Made by a program: the position numbers and the translations under genes
The notes under the pieces: generated by a model
Database searches by the model: none
Told to the model about the DNA's origin: nothing
Seen by the model: the letters and a program-made list of their open reading frames with translations, nothing else
Shown here: positions 50,205-61,856 of the stretch, piece after piece
Position numbering within the stretch: position 1 is the stretch's first letter
How the letters are laid out: each line of letters starts with the position of its first letter
NCBI RefSeq assembly: GCF_037176765.1
Contig: NC_090034.1
Coordinates: 90,428,000-90,491,999 of the forward strand
Direction of reading: 5' to 3'
Length of the DNA: 64,000 nucleotides
From: Anolis sagrei
Taxonomy: Eukaryota > Chordata > Lepidosauria > Squamata > Anolidae

Positions 50205-50839
50205 TTTATAATAAAAGGCAGAGGTTTAGAGTTATTTTATTATTGTCGAAGGCTTATTTTAAAAGGCTATTTTATTATTGTTGTTTATCTAGTGCAGGGC
50301 TTCTTAAACCCTTTCCACTCAATTTGAATTGTTTTCCAACCAAATATTTGCTGAAAATACATCAGCATTTACTAGGCTTGGTTAACCAGCTGATTTTCTG
50401 TTTTGTGGAGTACAGCTGAAGCATCTTCTGTAAAGTCCACTGTAAACACAGCAAGTTGTTGCTATCAGATTCGTGTAAATGTCTAGGCGACCTTCAGAAA
50501 TCTTTCACTCTTGCCAAATTTTTGTGACCCCAGCATTGAGCAAAGGGGATCCCAGTTTTGGAAACAGTGGTCTAGCTCTTGTGGAGATCTGTCAGTAGAT
50601 CCAGGTCTAGCTTCTGTAATGTAAAGAAATTTTATACCATACTATACATGCTAATTCTTAAGGTGCCATATATAATAGGTTCATTGTTTTGCACCAGTTG
50701 CTTAATAATAGATTCTTTTGTGACAGGGTAAAACAAGGAAATTCTTGGAATGTGGGCAGAGCAGCTGGGGTGACAAGGCAGCCATAATAAGGTGACACAG
50801 AGCCACTTCTGTTTTAGCCATATCTGGCATTTTTCATGC

Positions 50840-51065
50840 CCTCCAACTTTTCACAGATGAAAACTGGGACACATGTGGCCAAGCAACATCAGGGTGTGGT
50901 CAAGATGGCAAAAGTTATACATGAGGAAGAACACAGAAGCCAGGAGAAGCTGCAACAGTAGGTTTTTGTGTGAGCCTACTGGAAAGGGCAAGATTCCTCT
51001 CTTCTCCTCCCTTAACTGAGAGCAAACTACTTCTGCATTTTGAACTAAGTTTGCAGCAACTTAAG
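50840..51065 (+). repeat. unclassified interspersed repeat, copy A
   Basis: gatgaaaactgggacacatg and ggccaagcaacatcagggtg through catgaggaagaacacagaag recur at 57960-58090 plus 59180-59300, and more weakly at 57010-57125. The family is unknown to me. Confidence 0.6.
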
Positions 51066-51068
51066 TGA

Positions 51069-51212
51069 ACTAAGGGCCATTCCACCCAGCCATATAACCC
51101 AGAATATCAAGGCAGATAATACACAATATTTGATTGAACTGGATTATCTGAGTCCACGTTGCCATATAACCCAATTCAGTGTGGATTTTATACAGCTGTG
51201 TGGAAGGGGCCT
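51069..51212. mobile_element. 144-bp palindromic MITE with 3-bp TSD
   Basis: The ends gggccattccacccagccat and gctgtgtggaaggggcc are inverted. The flanks are taa on both sides, suggesting a PIF/Harbinger-type insertion. Relatives lie at 39007, 39566 and 63561. Confidence 0.7.
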
Positions 51213-51213
51213 A

Positions 51214-54200
51214 AAAGCAACGGTGGAATATGGAAGGAGGAGAGGGAAACCGGACACTATTAAACAGCAAGAAGGGGAGAATGAAGGAGGCTTAATTGGA
51301 ACTCTTCCTGCCAAATCAGGACAGTTGGAGGGCAACATTTCCTGCTCCCCTTTTACTATCTGAACTTATTATATATATTGATTTTTCCACCTTCCTGTAC
51401 AAAAGTATTCCATGTTAGCATTTGCTGGAAGAATTCTATACTGAGACTAGATTTCATTATGTGAGAAAATTTGTTGATGTTTCCCTTCAATTGGTTTTCA
51501 TGATAGAATTTGTTCTGAGGGGGCTTGCCTTTGCCTTCTGTGGTTTGGTGAGGCCAAGAAGGCTAAAGACCTTCTAGAATTACAACTCCCATTGCATTGA
51601 GCCATGACAGTGAAAATGGTGTCAAACTGCATCAGTGACACAGTGTAGATGCACCCACAATTACTTCTGATGTCACTTGGCTGCACATTTTCATCTGTGA
51701 AACGTTGGATGGTGCGAAACATGCATTCTGAAGGTGTACCTGAAAGGAGCCAAGATACTTTGTGGATTTGTAAAAGACTTGTTTATTTCTTTCAGAATAC
51801 AAAGTCAGATGGGTTAAAGTCATTAAACACTTGCTGTATGGTGGGACCAGAGATGTACAAAAAGCCCAGCATTTTGCTATATTAATATTTCCAACCTGAT
51901 AGGTGGCCTAGTCTTGACTTCATCAGCTTGGCTGGACTGCCCATAGAGATCACCACAAGGATTTATATCTACCTGATATTCATTCACACACAGGAACATC
52001 CCACCCCCATGCACATGCACACGTTAGGAAAAAGGTACATAAAGACATTAGAGAACAAATTGTGTATGCTGGAAAATTAATATATGCATCTGACCCCTAT
52101 TTACAATCAAGCAAAAAATATTCATTTAGGAGACCTTGACAAATAACTAACATATAAATAAGCAGTGACCTGAATGGATACTTCTCTTTGTTACTCATCT
52201 TTGTCAAAAGAGGGAGAATGCAAACACACATACACACCAAATGTGCACAATGCTTTTAATGGCATGTTGGGAGTGTAATAAAGTCCACAAGTTCAACAGG
52301 TCAGACATTATTTTGGAACGTATTCAAAATATGTGTTCTGACACAACCAATTCAGATGCAAAAAGCAAAATGAGTCATATGGAGATTACATTTTTAAAAT
52401 TGTTCTTCATATTGAAAAAAAAAAGCTCAAAATGAGCAGAGCACTTCCTTTTCATGCTATTTTTTCCCTATACTGGGTTTTATCTGAATACTTGGTTCCC
52501 CTGTCTGCAATCCAAATGGATATATTCCTAGGAATCGTATGTCATGTGTGATATCTTAGAATATTGGAGTCCATAGAGATGTCTATTCAAAAGAAAATCC
52601 CACTGAGTTAAGTGGCACTTGTTCCGAAAAGACTATACCGTGTCTCCATATCATTGCAGTTGTTCTCATTCTCAAAAGGAAGATAAATACAACAATATGC
52701 AATAATTACTTTTTCTGTGTTCAGGGATTTGATCTTCAAAAGTAAAAATTGTGGCTGTAGCTCATATTATGGACAGTGGCATAAGACTCGCAAAAAGATG
52801 AGCTCTGCCTTGAGACCTAAGATGGAACTTGAAACACTGCAATATCTAAAGTGAGTTGTAGAACAGTGAATTGCATACATACAAAGTCTAATGTTTTTTC
52901 CCCCCACTGGCTTTTAAAATTAAAGGGCACAACAGCGAGGTTATGGAAAATGATTTCTTAAGAACTTGGAATGTGGCTTCCAGTCAGCAAAGACAGAACT
53001 AGTTGGATTTGACTCGCAATAATGCATAGTTTTCTAAAACCCACATGCAAATGTCATTTTAGAATTGCCACTGCCCACAAGTCATTTTAGATTCAGTAAC
53101 CCAGTCTTAACACTATTCCTGTCACAAAGCGATTTCATTCAGGCCAGGGAGGAGTTAGGGAGCTGTAGTGCTCCATCTTATTTACAGCATTGTCCTGGTC
53201 TCCTTCTTTGTGATACTTGATGTCAGCCTTGGTAGCACTTATTACAGTGATTGTGAATGTTTATCCAGCAACAATAGTGCAGGGCTGTAACTCCCATAGT
53301 ATCACACTATTGGTCATGCCGGCTAAGACTAATGGGATTTTGAGTCCAACGCGTGTTTTTGTCCTTCAGTTACTGAATGTTTCATGAAAGCTGCAGTTCT
53401 TGTCCAAAGCATATATAATAGGAGTGGCTTCCTTTGAGAAAAATAAAACCAACCTGTGGAAAAATATGGTTTCAGATGGGGAGTGGGCTAAGTATCACCT
53501 ATGGAATTCAGGTGGTTCCCAATACCTGGGAATCAAAACGGTTTTGGGTTTTTTAAAACAATACTGTAAATGCTTTTGCTGCCAAATGTTCCCATTGGAA
53601 ATATATGGGTTATTTTTGGCCCAGGAGAGAACTTTAACTAAAACAAGAAGTGATTTCTATCACTTCCTGTTGTTAAAAACAGAATTTAGATTGAGTTGTT
53701 AGATTGGAGACTTTCTACTTGTTTCAAACACAAAGCGTCATTGTTTTAAAAAGTACCCTTAGAATAAATAGAATATACCTTAATTTTGTCCCATATGTTA
53801 AAGCTTAATGGTGTTAGGCAATGGGGCTCTGATGGGAGGAGTTAGCTTGATTACAAAACATGGAGTAAATGGGGTTTCTTTGGGGTGTATCTCTGGTTAA
53901 ACTTGGATTTGCTTTACAAAACTAGAGTAGATACTGCCCATAAATGTGCTAACTGGGAATCAGAGTGATTCAGTTGCTCTTGGCAAACACCAGTTGCCCT
54001 GGTGCAGATCCATCCTACTGGATGGAGAGGCAAGAAAGAACTCCTCCTGAGGTGCGTTTGATGAATTCCAGCTTAGAGATAGTATTTTATGGGTGGGTGT
54101 GTGTGTGATTTGCAAATTGCATGATCATCAACATATAATATTTCTCCATACAGTACAGACACAAGAGATACGTGCGTTGAAGATGGGATGGGAAAGAGCC

Positions 54201-55199
54201 TCCATTTTAAAGAGTGGAACAGAAACCTGATTTTATTAATACTTCTTGGTGGCTTCCTGTAGCATGAAGGAAGGGTATCCTCCCAGCAGCTGAGGTTCTT
54301 CCCCCTACCCTACAACATAGAAAATAGTTGCAAAAATATTTACCACCCCCAAATCTTTGGTGGGGAAGCTAGTGCCTTGCAGATGTTATTAAATGCCTGT
54401 GATCTCTGACCATGGGCCATTCAGTTTGGACCAATGGGCACTAGAACCCAAGGACACACTGCTGTTCCTTCCTCACCCTTGTTCCAGATATATCTTCCTC
54501 ATGGCAGGCTACTGATAAATCATTACATTTGGGGCAGTGGAAGAAGGCTGGTGACTCTATTGTATACCCAAGAACAAAGAGTGATCTCTCCCTGCAAGAC
54601 CTCAGTTTTGTTCTGTTCTTCATCCTGTGCCCTAGTTTGAATGGGATTTTGTTCATTCGCTATTGAATATGGCAGAAACAAGCCCCTATTCTGGAAGATG
54701 CAGAACATGGATGGCATTTCTGTCAATGAAATGGAAATTCCATAAAAAGAAGGATTTCACTGGAATGAAACCTATTTCATTCTATGGGGGATCATACTAT
54801 ATTGACACTTTTAGTTTTGAAACGTTATGACCATCCTTCAAAATAACATCTTCAATATTCATGTTACTGGTTTCTAAATGGTGACTTGTCTATCAAAAAA
54901 GGATCAGGAAATAATATTTTCCGAATTCTTTTTACTCCAGTTTATAAGAAATTCTGCTTTTAATACCATGCCATGGTACTTCAATTAGCACAAACCCAAA
55001 TGTAATGAAGTCAACAAGCAAGTTTTGGAGTTCTCCAGAATGGTGCATCATAGAGTACGCTAACAATTTCTTGTGACTTCATTAGCTTTTGATTGGTTTA
55101 ATAAAGTAATTACCTAATTACCAAATAAAGCTTGGCATCTGTATGTTTTAGGTATTATCATAGATACTTCCAATCTTTGCCTGTTCTTTGACCTACAGA
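51214..55199. other. repeat-poor spacer between HAUS5 and MAG, no gene seen
   Basis: About 4 kb with no element I recognise. The longest open frame, at 53400-53702, has no family resemblance and no exon context. It may hold regulatory DNA for HAUS5 or MAG. Confidence 0.5.
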
Positions 55200-55448
55200 T
55201 TTTTTTTTTCATATCAGGAGCGACTTGAGAAACTGCAAGTCACTTCTGGCGTGATAGAATTGGCCGTCTGCAAGGACGTTGCTCAGGGGGTGCCTGGATG
55301 TTTTACATCCTGTGAGAGGCTTCTCTCATGCCCCTGCACTGCAAGCTGGAGCTGACAGACAGAAGCTCACCCTGCTCCCCAGATTTGAACATTTGGGTCA
55401 GCAGTCCTGCCAAGGCAAGTGTTTAACCCAATGTGCCACTGGGGCTCC
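55200..55448 (-). mobile_element. tRNA-derived SINE (SINE2-like)
   Basis: It starts with a T run and atcaggagcgacttgagaaa, then gaattggccgtctgcaagga, and ends accactggggctcc-like. It is the full unit reversed. Confidence 0.88.
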
Positions 55449-56370
55449 TTAATTTACTAAATAATGGTGAGCTACTTTACATATGTCTCTTTTACACTAT
55501 ACAGTCACATAGTTACAGAAGGTCATGGTATTGTTGACTGGTTGAAAACTAGATACTGGTAGGGAAGGGAGGCAGCTTCTTGGTGTTGACACCTTCAAGA
55601 TTGGTGTCGTGTTTTACTAAGGCTAAAGAAAACATGGAAAAAGAAGGTTCTTTGCCCAATGCCTCTACCTTCTAAAAAAGGGCATGCTTCAGTGCCAGAA
55701 GGCAGCAGAACCAGGCAGATGCTGTTGTGCCATACCCAGCTGCATGCCCTTTCAGAGCAGCCTGAAAAGCTTTGGCAGGTGACATCCGGGATACCTGGAA
55801 AGTCTTTGGTGGCTGTTCAGAAAGCAAGAGAACCCTTTTTACAAAACAGAAAACATTCTTAGGCAACATTAAATTGGGCATCCACTTTATAGAAGTGGGA
55901 GTTATTGAAACCAATTGAAGATAACTGATCAGAATAGTTTGAAGAAGGTGCCTAATGTGTTCCACAATGGCAGTCTTCTGTCAACTGATTTCTTCTCTGA
56001 TCAGTCCTTTCTAAATTCATATATGCTTTTGGGGAAGCCTAGGATACAGAGAACAACATACCTCTAAGCACCTTTGTATTTGTTTATTTTTTTTTAATTT
56101 AAAGGCATTGGGTAGAATTAGGCTCTGAGAGCTTAAAACTTGGATCTGGAATGTGAAACAGACTTGTGTTAATCAGCATCAGTTGCTCCTGAGCTGGGGA
56201 ATGCTAACTTGGGGGTTCTGGGTGTTGTAATCCAACATAGTTAACTCATCCAGGCTTTAATCATACTCAAGTACAAGTGGGGATCTGATTCATTCACACA
56301 TAACATACACAAAGGTGATCCCTTCATGGAGCTTCACGGTGGGGGTGGGGGGGGGGTACCTAAAACCATC
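55449..56370. other. spacer downstream of MAG, no gene seen
   Basis: No recognised repeat except poly-G at about 56350. It lies directly beyond the predicted MAG poly(A) signal. Confidence 0.5.
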
Positions 56371-56373
56371 TTA

Positions 56374-56379
56374 TTTATT
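56374..56379 (-). terminator. candidate MAG polyadenylation signal
   Basis: This is the first AATAAA on the minus strand after the MAG stop, giving a 3' UTR of about 0.42 kb. No recognised repeat lies in between. Confidence 0.45.
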
Positions 56380-56794
56380 CTGGAGTGGCTATTCACTGTC
56401 ATTGAGATAATCTAGAGTCATTTCCCAGCTGCACACATCACAAACAGCATGCAGTTGGCACACTTTAGATAAAATCAATCTGCCACACAGGTGCCCCATT
56501 TTACCATTTCATTGCCATCTTGATTGGGTGGCCCAAGGAATGTTTTGCAAATAATACAGATAAATTATTCTGCATTGAGAGTGATCTTCAGGATGTTGGG
56601 GTGGAGGGAGAGAAAACACATGGAATGGAAAAGTGTGGGCATCGGACCTCAAGCCCAGTTGGTGGGTCTGAGTCCTCACGCAATGGCCGACTGGGTTGCC
56701 AGGCCAATATGCACAGCTAAGGGGTTCATTAGACTAGAATAGTTCCAATGGGGGAGATCCATGGGAGCCGCCGTAGTCGTGGTGGGAAAAGGCC

Positions 56795-56941
56795 TCACTT
56801 GACTCGGATCTCAGCATATTCAGCTAGCTCTTCCGTCAGGGTGTAGCTGTCCTTGGTGGACAGTTTGGTGAAGTCTATGTTGGCGTAGTCGATGCCCAGG
56901 TCGTCGCGCTTGGCCAAGAGTCGTTTATCACTGCGCCCGTA
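56795..56941 (-). CDS. MAG: MAG (Siglec-4) terminal exon, L-isoform cytoplasmic tail
   Basis: MAG is a sialic-acid-binding Ig receptor on myelinating glia that contacts axons. This exon encodes its large-isoform cytoplasmic tail: YGRSDKRLLAKRD, then LGIDYANIDF, then TKDSYTLTEELAEYAEIRVK and TGA. The last 20 residues match the human L-MAG end as I recall it, including the tyrosine region tied to Fyn signalling and the siglec-type EYAEIR motif. The acceptor is ccgctgcag, phase 0, with 48 codons plus stop. LGIDYANIDF contains an ITIM-consensus IDYANI. Upstream exons for the Ig domains and the transmembrane segment are not in the window. Confidence 0.92.
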   Translation of the reverse strand, partial: YGRSDKRLLAKRDDLGIDYANIDFTKLSTKDSYTLTEELAEYAEIRVK

Positions 56942-58094
56942 CTGCAGCGGGGAAAACAATAATAAAAAAGAACAAGTTAACTCACATTTTGAATTTGCAG
57001 CAGGCATGGAGACGGTGTGACCAGATGTTGCTGGACTGCAAGTCCTAGGACATGTGTGATGAAGCAACATTAGAGTGTGCTTCAGGTTCCAAAAGTGAAG
57101 AACAGACAAGCTAAGAGAAGTTGCAGCACTTTGATTTTGCTCAGATCGTTTCCTTGGATTGTGTTTCCTCTAAATTGTGTTTCTAAATAGTGAATTGTAG
57201 CTTCAAAGACCCACAATGCTGGAAATTTGAGAACGAAGAAAATTTAATTGAAGGGAAGAAGCATATTTGGGTTAAAATGCCCTCATTTTACCCTTCTCCC
57301 CTTAGCAACTACACTTGTTGGGGTCAAAATGGCTTTGTATCATCTAGCCTGCAAAGGCTACTGATGTGATGAGCAGACAAAACTATACAAAGATAAAAGC
57401 ATTTTTAAAACTATATTAAAATATTCTACAATGGACTCTTTCTGAAAAATGACAGAAGACCACCTGATCATTAAGAGCTCAAGACCAAATTGACTTAATC
57501 TGACTGTTGGGATCAGAAGGCCATCATCAGAAGAGTTAGGTGAGGTCAGGTGTCCCTCTAGAACAGGAATCGCGGAAGAAGCCCCTCTCGACCAAATGTT
57601 GCCTATCTATAATTCCCATCAACCCTCAACATTTAATGGAAATCAGAGGAGATGCAGTATATTTAGATGTGAAGGATCATAGTTCCCCGCCCCTGACGTC
57701 ATCCAGCATCTTGCTTCCCTTCCAGATGCCTTGCTGGAAAGCCTTGAGGCAGAAGGTCTTTCTCTCCTGCTCCAGTCCTCAGCCCAGTGCCTGTGACCAT
57801 AGGGATTCCACTTAGCCACTGTATCATATCATAATAGTATATGCCAGTGTGGGATTGTGTGTTGTTAAATGGCAACTCCCAGCATTTCTCACCATTGCCT
57901 ATGCAGGCTGAGACATGCAATTGAAAGACTGCAGAATGCCAACTTCAGAATGCCAACTTCCGAGATATATTTTTCCATATTCTCCAATATTTCTTAGATG
58001 AAAACTGGGCAAGATGTAGCCAAGCAACATCAAAGTGTCGTCAAGGTGTCGAAAATATTAATGAGGAAGAACACATCAGTTAGGAGACCAGTCA

Positions 58095-58845
58095 GGTATC
58101 TGTGATGGCCAGTAGGGCCTTTGCACAATTAAAACTTGTGCGTCAACTGCTCCTGTTCCTTGAGAAACCAGATCTGGCCACGGTGGTCCCTGCCTTAGTT
58201 ACATCCCACCTAGATTACTGTAACACACTCTACGTGGGGCTGCCTTTGAAGATTGCTTGGAAACTTCAGCTGGTCCAAAGAGCTGCAGCCAGTTTGCTAA
58301 CAGGCTGCTACAGGGAGCTGACAACCCCCTGTTGCAGCAGCTCCCCTGGCTATCAGTCTGCTTCCATACACAATGCAAAGTGCTGGTTATGGCCTTTAAA
58401 GCCCTAGATGGCTCAGGTCCAGACTATTTGGCTGACAATGTCTTCTTGTATGAACCCTGAGATCTTCAGGAGAGGCCCTTCTCTTGGTCCCACCTCCATC
58501 TCAAGCATGGTTGGTGGGAACGAGAGAGGGGCCTCTCTTCTTGGTGGCTACCCCTCGACTCTGGAACTTCTTTCCCAGGGAAGCCAGAATGGCCCACTCC
58601 CTGCTGTCCTTCTGCCCACAGGCTAAAACCTTTTTATTCAGGCAGGCTTTTAAAGAAGAAGATTTTAAATATCAGGTCAGGGGCTGCTGTCGTTTTTAAA
58701 TTATTATGGATTTTATCTGAATTGTTTTTAATACTAATGATGTTTTAATATTTGTATATTTGAAATTGTATTGTAATGCTTTTAATGTTCACTGCTTTGA
58801 TTCTCCTTATGGAGAGAAAAAGCGGATCTAAATAAACATAATAAA
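58095..58845 (+). mobile_element. L2-type LINE 3' part
   Basis: The plus strand reads RAFAQLKLVRQLLLFLEKPD, then LDYCNTLYVGLPLKIAWKLQ and VQRAAASLLTG. A 3' end follows at cactgctttgattctcctta with aaataaa. Confidence 0.88.
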
Positions 58846-58848
58846 CAT

Positions 58849-59162
58849 AGGTAAAGGGAAAAGTTTCCCCTTGACATTAATTCTAGAGGTGTCCAACTCT
58901 AGGGGGTGGTGCTCATCTCCATTTCTAAGCCAAAGAACTGGTGTTGTCCATAGATTCCTCCTTGGTCATGTGGCTGGCATGACTGCATTAAGAAGCGATA
59001 CCTATTGATTTACTCACATTTGCATGTTTTCGAACTGCTAGGTTGGCAGAAGCTGGGCCTAACAGTGGGAGCTCACCCCACTCCCCGGATTCAAACCACC
59101 AACCTTTTGGTCACCAAGTTCAGCAGCTCAGCGGTTTAACCCGCTGTGCCACCAGGTACTCC
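58849..59162 (-). mobile_element. Sauria-type SINE
   Basis: It runs from the aggtaaagggaaaagtttcc tail to cccgctgtgccaccagg, the reversed head. Confidence 0.88.
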
Positions 59163-59426
59163 TAATATAATAAACATAATAATAATAATAGATGCTGCAC
59201 TTTGCTGTTGCCTGAGCTCACTGGGAAGGTCAAGATTCTGCCCCTTTCTTTCTTCTCCCCAAAATGAGTTCAAAGTTTAATTCTTTGAACTCAGTTTGTA
59301 GCCACTGAGCTAAACTGAGGACAAAAAGAAGAAGTAAGATGAGACTCTATGCTTTTCTTCTGAAAGAAAATGACAAAGGACAAATATGTTCAGTGGCAAA
59401 GTTTGGAAAAGTTACTTTTTTGGACT

Positions 59427-59640
59427 ATAATAATTTTATTCTTATACCCCGCCATCATCTCCCTGAAGGGACTTGTGGCGTTTTACATGGGACCAAATGT
59501 CCATAAGACAATAAATAAACAATCCATCAAACAAAAATGCAATTGAAATAAGAACATAATCAAATGGAGCATTTGTCCAGTTAAAAACAAAGTAAATAGA
59601 CATAAAATACAAAACATTAGCATTAAAATTCCATCCAATT
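59427..59640 (-). mobile_element. L2-type LINE 3' end
   Basis: attttattcttataccccgc and catctccctgaagggacttg are the reverse of the L2 3' end. Confidence 0.7.
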
Positions 59641-60254
59641 AGTTCTTTCATCAGATATTTCAGGCCTGAGCCTTGGCACTAGAACCATATCTTCAAAGAT
59701 GCAAAAAGAAAGAAGAGAAAATGTAGGAAAAGCTTCCAGAAAGGACACATACAGAGACGAGGACGGACTCCATGCAGGAGAAGCAGGAGGCCATTCAGAA
59801 AGAGACTGGGCAAACAATCTAGAGCATTTTACATGACACTGAAAGGAACTTCCTCTCTCAGGATTTGTGGCAGCAAATGTTTTAATGCAGGAGAGCTGCT
59901 GTCAGATCAAAGGAACACTCATATATTATTGGCATCAACTTCAAATCAGAGACATGAGAAATGTCAAAACAGAAACATCAAAACCGACAAGGACAATGTA
60001 AACATTGTGAGCAAAACAACATAGAATGAACACTAGAACTGACATCAGCCTTCCCAGCACATTACAGTGTTTACATTGTACAATAATACCAGTTGACCTT
60101 ATTGAGTTGTAACATTGATTGAAAACCACTCTGATCCACCTATTGGATATGTAAATACTAGTTACTGCATTACTAGTATTTAAATCGGAGAGAAAACTCT
60201 CCCATTATTTTCCGATGACTACCCTAGATTTCCTATTTTATTTTGCAAATAGGA

Positions 60255-60485
60255 ACAAGAAAGGAGATTCCATCTGAACATTAGGCAGAACTTCCTGACT
60301 GTGAGAGCCATTCAGCAGTGGAACTCTCTGCCCCAGAGTGTGGTGGAGGCTCCTTCTTTGGAAGCTTTTAAACAGAGGCTGGATGGCTATCTGTCAGGGG
60401 TGCTTTGAATGCAATATTCCTGCTTCTTGGCAGGGAGTTGGACTGGATGGCCCATGAAGTGTCTTCCAACTCTATGATTCTATAA
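60255..60485 (+). mobile_element. CR1-type LINE 3' end
   Basis: aaaggagattccatctgaac, agcagtggaactctctgccc and cttccaactctatgattcta match the other CR1 3' ends. The copy ends about 175 bases from the S-MAG exon, on the side away from its acceptor. Confidence 0.88.
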
Positions 60486-60658
60486 GATGTCAACGTGATG
60501 TCATGATTCTCCATCATTAAATTAGCTGTAGATTTCTCAAAATATGGTAGTATGATGTGGAAGACTGGATTTCAACAACTCAAATGCTGCACAGAAAAAA
60601 CGTGGGGACCGGGGGACGGGACATAATGTGACACGTGGACAGGGGGGTCCATACTTAC

Positions 60659-60700
60659 CTACCTGGGTCAGTGGCTCTCCAGGGAGCAGATCTCCTTAGA
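60659..60700 (-). CDS. MAG: MAG alternative exon, S-isoform C terminus
   Basis: After acceptor ttctaatag the phase 0 frame reads SKEICSLESH and stops, against SKEVSTLESH at the end of human S-MAG as I recall it. The length and phase fit the mammalian cassette exon whose inclusion gives the short isoform and whose skipping gives the L tail at 56795-56941. Two donors overlap: gtaggt after 60663 and the stronger gtaagt after 60659. The stop precedes both, so the choice does not alter the protein. Confidence 0.85.
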
Positions 60701-61589
60701 CTATTAGAAAAGGAAGAGTAGTCACTAGTGACTTCAATGAGAAGGACATCTCTTTTAACAGCAGCCAGAAATTGTGGGATAGAGGTGGATTTTTAAATGA
60801 AGCCAGTCATCTTGATAGTCTCTCTCCCAAAGAGACCCAAAACATAGGCTATTTCTGCTCACCACATGTACGTTTCTGCTGGCTGTGAATTGATGTTTTG
60901 GTACTCTGTTATATTTTATTGGAATCACCCTAACAGCTCTGATTCCCCAACACATAAATCTATTTCTGCTAGAACGGATCTGTTAGTTAGGAATGTAAAT
61001 CCTCACATGCAAAAACAAAAAAAAATTCTATTTCTTTCACTTATGTGAATTAGACACATTTATGCATATTTTTTTGCAAAAAACCCCCGTCTTACCTGAC
61101 TTTGCATTGAAAAATTATTTAATTATTGCTATTGTTTATATCCTGCCTTTTCTCTCTTAAATGAGACTCTTTTTAAAAAATCTTCTGGAACACTTCAAGA
61201 CATTCAAATATAGGGAGAAAACCACATGAAAACTCTTTGCTCTCTTATCCTTCCCAACAGAATTTCAAGACTATCAGGAAGCCCTTTCTTTCAACCAGAA
61301 AATGAAAAATTCATACAGTTGTTTTGAACTTGTATTGCTAATATGGATCACCAGCTGCTTTTAATTTGGGGACTCCCTCGTTTTTGGAAAGGCATTACCT
61401 TTTAGAGACCATAACCTTTTAGAAAACCAGGAATCTCCATAGCGTTTTGGAAGCATGACCCTTTTGGAGATTGATAGGCACTCACACTATTTGGAATAAT
61501 CACATCCTTTTGTAAAGTATGATCTTCCTGAGAAGATTTAAATACTTGTTTGAATTAATCTTCTCCTTAATATCCACTAGTATTCATGC

Positions 61590-61855
61590 AAGGCAAATTG
61601 GGGTTCTCAGTTGTTAGACTGATGTATTTTGTTATCTCTCTGAACTGTTAGGAACAAAGATATGCTTAAGCTTATTTTTCTGGTTAAATTTTGTATGTTA
61701 TGAAGTTTATATTGTTTGATGTGTTCCATTTTGATGTAATTTGTTTATATGTCTTCTCGTGGGCATTAAATGTTTGCCATATATGTTGGAAACGACCCTG
61801 AGTCCCTTCGGGGAGATAGAGTGGTCTATAAATAAAGTTTTATTAACGTTATTAT
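61590..61855 (+). mobile_element. LINE (L2-type) 3' end
   Basis: It ends aacgaccctgagtcccttcg, then gagtggtctataaataaagt, the L2-like 3' terminus. Confidence 0.6.
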
Positions 61856-61856
61856 G

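Larger units (their letters stand above)
57960..59300 (+). repeat. unclassified interspersed repeat, copy B, split by L2 and a SINE
   Basis: The left part 57960-58090 and the right part 59180-59300 align with successive parts of copy A (50840-51065). The L2 at 58095-58845 and the Sauria SINE at 58849-59162 separate them. It lies in a MAG intron. Confidence 0.6.

Noticed and set aside
53400-53702. 100-codon frame as a small gene
   Set aside because: No family resemblance, no exon signals, and a single frame of this length is expected by chance.
57540-57815. 91-codon frame in a MAG intron
   Set aside because: No recognisable domain and no splice or promoter context.
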